DNA from: Diadema setosum | Lineage: Eukaryota > Echinodermata > Echinoidea > Diadematoida > Diadematidae | Assembly (NCBI GenBank): GCA_033980235.1 | Contig: CM067075.1 | Span: 19,542,844-19,606,843 of the forward strand | DNA length: 64,000 bases | Direction of reading: 5' to 3' | Shown: piece after piece, positions 60,767 to 64,000 of the stretch | Numbering within the stretch: the first letter of the stretch is position 1 | How the letters are laid out: every line of letters begins with the position of its first letter | Notes under the pieces: generated by a model | What the model was told of the DNA's origin: nothing | Seen by the model: only the letters and a program-made list of their open reading frames with translations | The model's database searches: none | Translations under genes and position numbers: made by a program

Positions 60767-61399
60767 CTGTAACGATTAACATGTAAAACACGGCCACGGA
60801 CAGTGTAGGCATGGAAAGGCAAACACAAAATAAGACATATGGCAAAGGAAAATGGCAGAAAGGTAGATAAAGAATATGAAAAAAAGAGGAAAAGATGAAG
60901 AGCTGTGCAGTGAATACCATTCGATCATGTTTTGTTAAGTCAAGTTCAACTCATATGATGACACTTTTCCGAAATGTGTATTGACGTATCTTTTAAAATC
61001 ACAATAGATAATCAGTGGAGATTTATTCTACATAAACAAAACGAGGGAATAGCAGCGGGTCAGGAACAGTTTGGGCCTCCTGACAACATACTGAGGATGT
61101 GGAGACCGCGCCATCCAACATGTAGTGCTCTCTGTCCATTCTCCGAAAAGAGCATGCGATTGTGACGTCGCTTGCGTTTTACGTCTCGCTATTTTGTGCT
61201 TGAAATTGTAATTTCTTCACATTATACATATACACATGTAGATAGGTTCGAAGGGATGCACGTCACAAGTCCGACACCCACGAGCCATACAGCCCACGAG
61301 TCATACAGCCCACGAGCTCGACACTAAGCAAATAAGGCCCATGTGTACCAACGGCGTAGCCAGGATTTGATCTTAGGGGGGGGCGGTTAGTCTGCGAGG
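60767..61399. other. Upstream intron, nothing recognised
   Basis: AT-rich intron. 61266-61320 has three copies of cca(c)gag(c)catacagcc-like words in tandem. No gene seen. Confidence 0.4.
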
Positions 61400-63607
61400 G
61401 AGCGAAGCGACCGAGCCCGAGCGAGCGGAGCGAGCGAGGGGGGGGGGGGGGGGGGAGGGTGTGGGAGGGGGGTGTCCCCCCTCCCGCGGTAAGAACTTTT
61501 TGCATTTTGATGTTGCAAATGGTGCAATTTGATGCATGTTTTTGCTCGTTTTATCGACGTGAAACAGTCCTACTTGTTTAAGGTAGCAGTATATTTTAGT
61601 GTAGATTATTATTGAACAATTTGCCTATAAAATGGTATAATTTAAACACACTTCTCAATATTAATTCTTTTCACTGAATATCATGAACGCGACTGAACCC
61701 GAGCGAGCGGAGCGAGCGAGGGGCGAGGGGAGGGTGTGGGAGGGGGGTGTCCCCCCTCCCACGGTAAGAACTTTTTGCATTTTGATGTTATGGTGCAATT
61801 TGATGCATGTTTTTGCGCGTTTTGTCGACGAGAAACAGTCCCACTTGTTTAAGGTTGCAGTATATTTTGATGTAGATTATTATTGAACAATTTGCCTATC
61901 AAATGGTACAATTAAAATACACTTTTTGTGTTAATTCTTTTCACTGAATATCATGCACGCGACTGAACCCGAGCGAGCGGAGCGAGAGAGGGGGGAGGGG
62001 AGGGTGTGGGAGGGGGGTGTCCCCCCTTCCACGGTAAGAACTTTTTGCATTTTGATTTTGAAAATGGTGCAATTTGATGCATGTTTTTGCGCGTTTTAAC
62101 GACGAGAAACAGTCTCACTTGTTTAAGATAGCAGTGTATTTTGATGTAGATTATTATTGAACGATTTGCCTATAAAATGGTACAATTTAAATACGCTTCT
62201 TGTGTTAATTCTTTTCACTGAATATCATGAACGCGACTGAACCCGAGCGAGCGGAGCGAGCGAAGGGGGAGGGGAGGGTGTGGGAGGGGGGTGTCCCCCC
62301 TCCCACGGTGAGAACTTTTTGCATTTTGATGTTGCAAATGGTGCAATTGATGCATGTTTTTGCTCGTTTTATCGACGTGAAACAGTCCTTCTTGTTTAAG
62401 GTAGCAGTATATCTTAGTGTAGATTATTATTGAACAATTTGCCTATAAAATGGTATAATTTAAACACACTTCTCAATATTAATTCTTTTCACTGAATATC
62501 ATGAACGCGACTGAACCCGAGCGAGCGGAGCGAGCGAGGGGCGAGGGGAGGGTGTGGGAGGGGGGTGTCCCCCCTCCCACGGTAAGAACTTTTTGCATTT
62601 TGATGTTGTAAATGGTGCAATTTGATGCATGTTTTTGCGCGTTTTATCGACGAGAAACAGTCCCACTTGTTTGAGGTAGCAGTATATTTTGATGTAGATT
62701 ATTATTGAACAATTTGCCTATAAAATGGTACAATTAGAATACACTTCCTGTGTTAATTCTTTTCACTGAATATCATGAACGCGACTGAACCCGAGCGAGC
62801 GGAGCGAGCGAGGGGGGAGGGGAGGGTGTGGGAGGGGGGCGTCCCCCCTCCCACGGTAAGAACTTTTTGCATTTTGATGTTGTAAATGGTGCAATTTGAT
62901 GCATGTTTTTGCGCGTTTTATCGACGAGAAACAGTCCCACTTGTTTGAGGTAGCAGTATATTTTGATGTAGATTATTATTGAACAATTTGCCTATAAAAT
63001 GGTACAATTTAAATACACTTCTTGTGTTAATTCTTTTCACTGAATATCATGAACGCGACTGAACCCGAGCGAGCGGAGCGAGCGAAGGGGGAGGGGAGGG
63101 TGTGGGAGGGGAGTGTCCCCCCTCCCACGTTGAGAACTTTTTGTATTTTGATGTTGCAAATGGTGCAATTTGATGCATGTTTTTGCGCGTTTTATCGACG
63201 AGAAACCGTCCCACTTGTTTAAGGTAGCAGTATATTTTGATGTAGATTATTATTGAACAATTTGCCTATAAAATGGTACAATTTAAATACACTTCTTGTG
63301 TTAATTCTTTTCACTGAATATCATGAACGCGACTGAACCCGAGCGAGCGGAGCGAGAGAGGGGAGAGGGGAGGGTGTGGGAGGGGGGTGTCCCCCCTCCC
63401 ACGGTGAGAACTTTTTGCATTTTGATGTTGCAAATGGTGCAATTTGATGCATGTTTTTGCGTGTTTTAAGGAGTTGAAACAGTCCCACTTGTTTAAGGTT
63501 GCAGTATATTTTAGTGTAGATTATTATTGAACAATTTGCCTATAAAATGGTATATCATTTAAATAATCTTCTTGTATTAATTCTTACACTGAATATCATG
63601 AACGCTC
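61400..63607 (+). repeat. ~274-bp tandem satellite, eight units
   Basis: Unit starts marked by atgaacgcgactgaacccga or variants occur near 61683, 61953, 62227, 62501, 62776, 63049 and 63324, with a truncated first unit at about 61410. The period is roughly 270-275 bp. Each unit carries gcgagcggagcgagcg, then a G-rich hairpin (gtgggaggggggtgtcccccc and its mirrored ctcccac), then a conserved AT-rich body including tagattattattgaacaatt. Identity between units is high. Short frames starting MNATEPERAERA are repeat shadows. Confidence 0.92.
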
Positions 63608-64000
63608 TCTGCAGTTCAGCAATCAAACAGAAAAAGCATGCACACGAGGGTGTAGATAGGGGCATATCCCCTCCCACACGAAGGTGATTTTGCGTTTTCA
63701 GACCTGAAATTCACCGATCTGGTGCAAATTTTTTCGGTGCAATACTTTTTGATCGAAGTGTTAAAATCACGGAATTTAGCTCTTATTCCGAATGTGCACC
63801 ATCTGTGTGTATGTATAAAGTCTAGTGAGGTAGAGCTTAGGGGAAGGGGAATTCCCCCTCCCGCTCGCGGAGCTTTTGCGTTTTTAGAATTGAAATAAAG
63901 CGTCTAAACAGTCTACTTCTATGCATGGCGGAAGGGGGGGGGGGAGGGGCGGGCGATCAGGGAGAAGTGTTATCTCCACCCCGTCCCTTCCGATGGAGCT
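63608..64000. repeat. Decayed relatives of the satellite unit
   Basis: The G/C-rich hairpin motif continues in diverged form (atcccctcccacacgaagg at 63665; aattccccctcccgctcgcg at 63849) with poly-G near 63936. No gene seen. Confidence 0.6.

Noticed and set aside
61683..62433. Repeated frames starting MNATEPERAERA
   Set aside because: They are periodic read-outs of the tandem satellite unit, not genes.

Overview
This is animal nuclear DNA, not bacterial. Coding information is in short exons bounded by consensus GT/AG splice sites, separated by kilobase introns full of transposons, foldback elements and microsatellites. Domain content (six-cysteine sushi/CCP modules mixed with HYR modules) and repeat content (a gypsy-type LTR element with integrase ahead of reverse transcriptase, CR1/L2-like LINEs, TA-flanked foldback elements) suggest a marine invertebrate deuterostome such as an echinoderm, hemichordate or amphioxus. 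That placement is inference; the species cannot be named from sequence alone.

The only host gene I can support runs on the minus strand across almost the whole window (about 60.77 kb down to 4.87 kb). I find 19 exons encoding 17 extracellular modules. In protein order they are CCP (60.6 kb), CCP (47.0), HYR (28.6), CCP (27.0), CCP (25.1), CCP (23.4), CCP (21.3), CCP (19.4), HYR split over two exons (18.5 and 17.9), CCP (16.9), CCP (15.9), CCP (15.2), HYR split over two exons (14.4 and 13.3), CCP (12.7), CCP (11.3), CCP (6.2), HYR (4.97). Every module is bounded by phase-1 introns, the classic shuffled-exon arrangement. No signal peptide, transmembrane segment, start codon or certain stop codon is visible, so the gene is probably open at both ends. 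Product: a large sushi/HYR cell-surface, matrix or humoral protein of unknown function.

Region by region. 1-3.7 kb: a degenerate ~240-bp tandem array, then nested foldback elements. 4.9-28.8 kb: the exon-dense part of the gene, with introns holding foldback/MITE-like elements, a truncated LINE, a ~170-bp tandem array and triplet microsatellites next to splice acceptors. 28.8-46.9 kb: one huge intron built from LINE copies, foldback families, a tRNA-derived SINE and GC-rich repeats. 47.19-60.40 kb: a 13.2-kb LTR retrotransposon inserted in the intron just upstream of the 47.0-kb CCP exon. It has near-identical 1.85-kb LTRs, a 5-bp target duplication and a PBS resembling tRNA-Pro. Its order is gag-protease-[nested LINE]-integrase-RT stub-RNase H remnant. 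The RT core has been deleted. 60.6 kb: the most upstream CCP exon seen. 61.4-63.6 kb: a ~274-bp tandem satellite with a G-rich hairpin in each unit.

Most remarkable points: the integrase-before-RT order in a gypsy-type element; a foldback element ending at intron position +8 of a CCP splice donor; triplet microsatellites abutting two splice acceptors; a 21-bp in-frame duplication leaving one CCP with seven cysteines; and a 131-bp segment copied into a dead LINE with a 7-bp target duplication.
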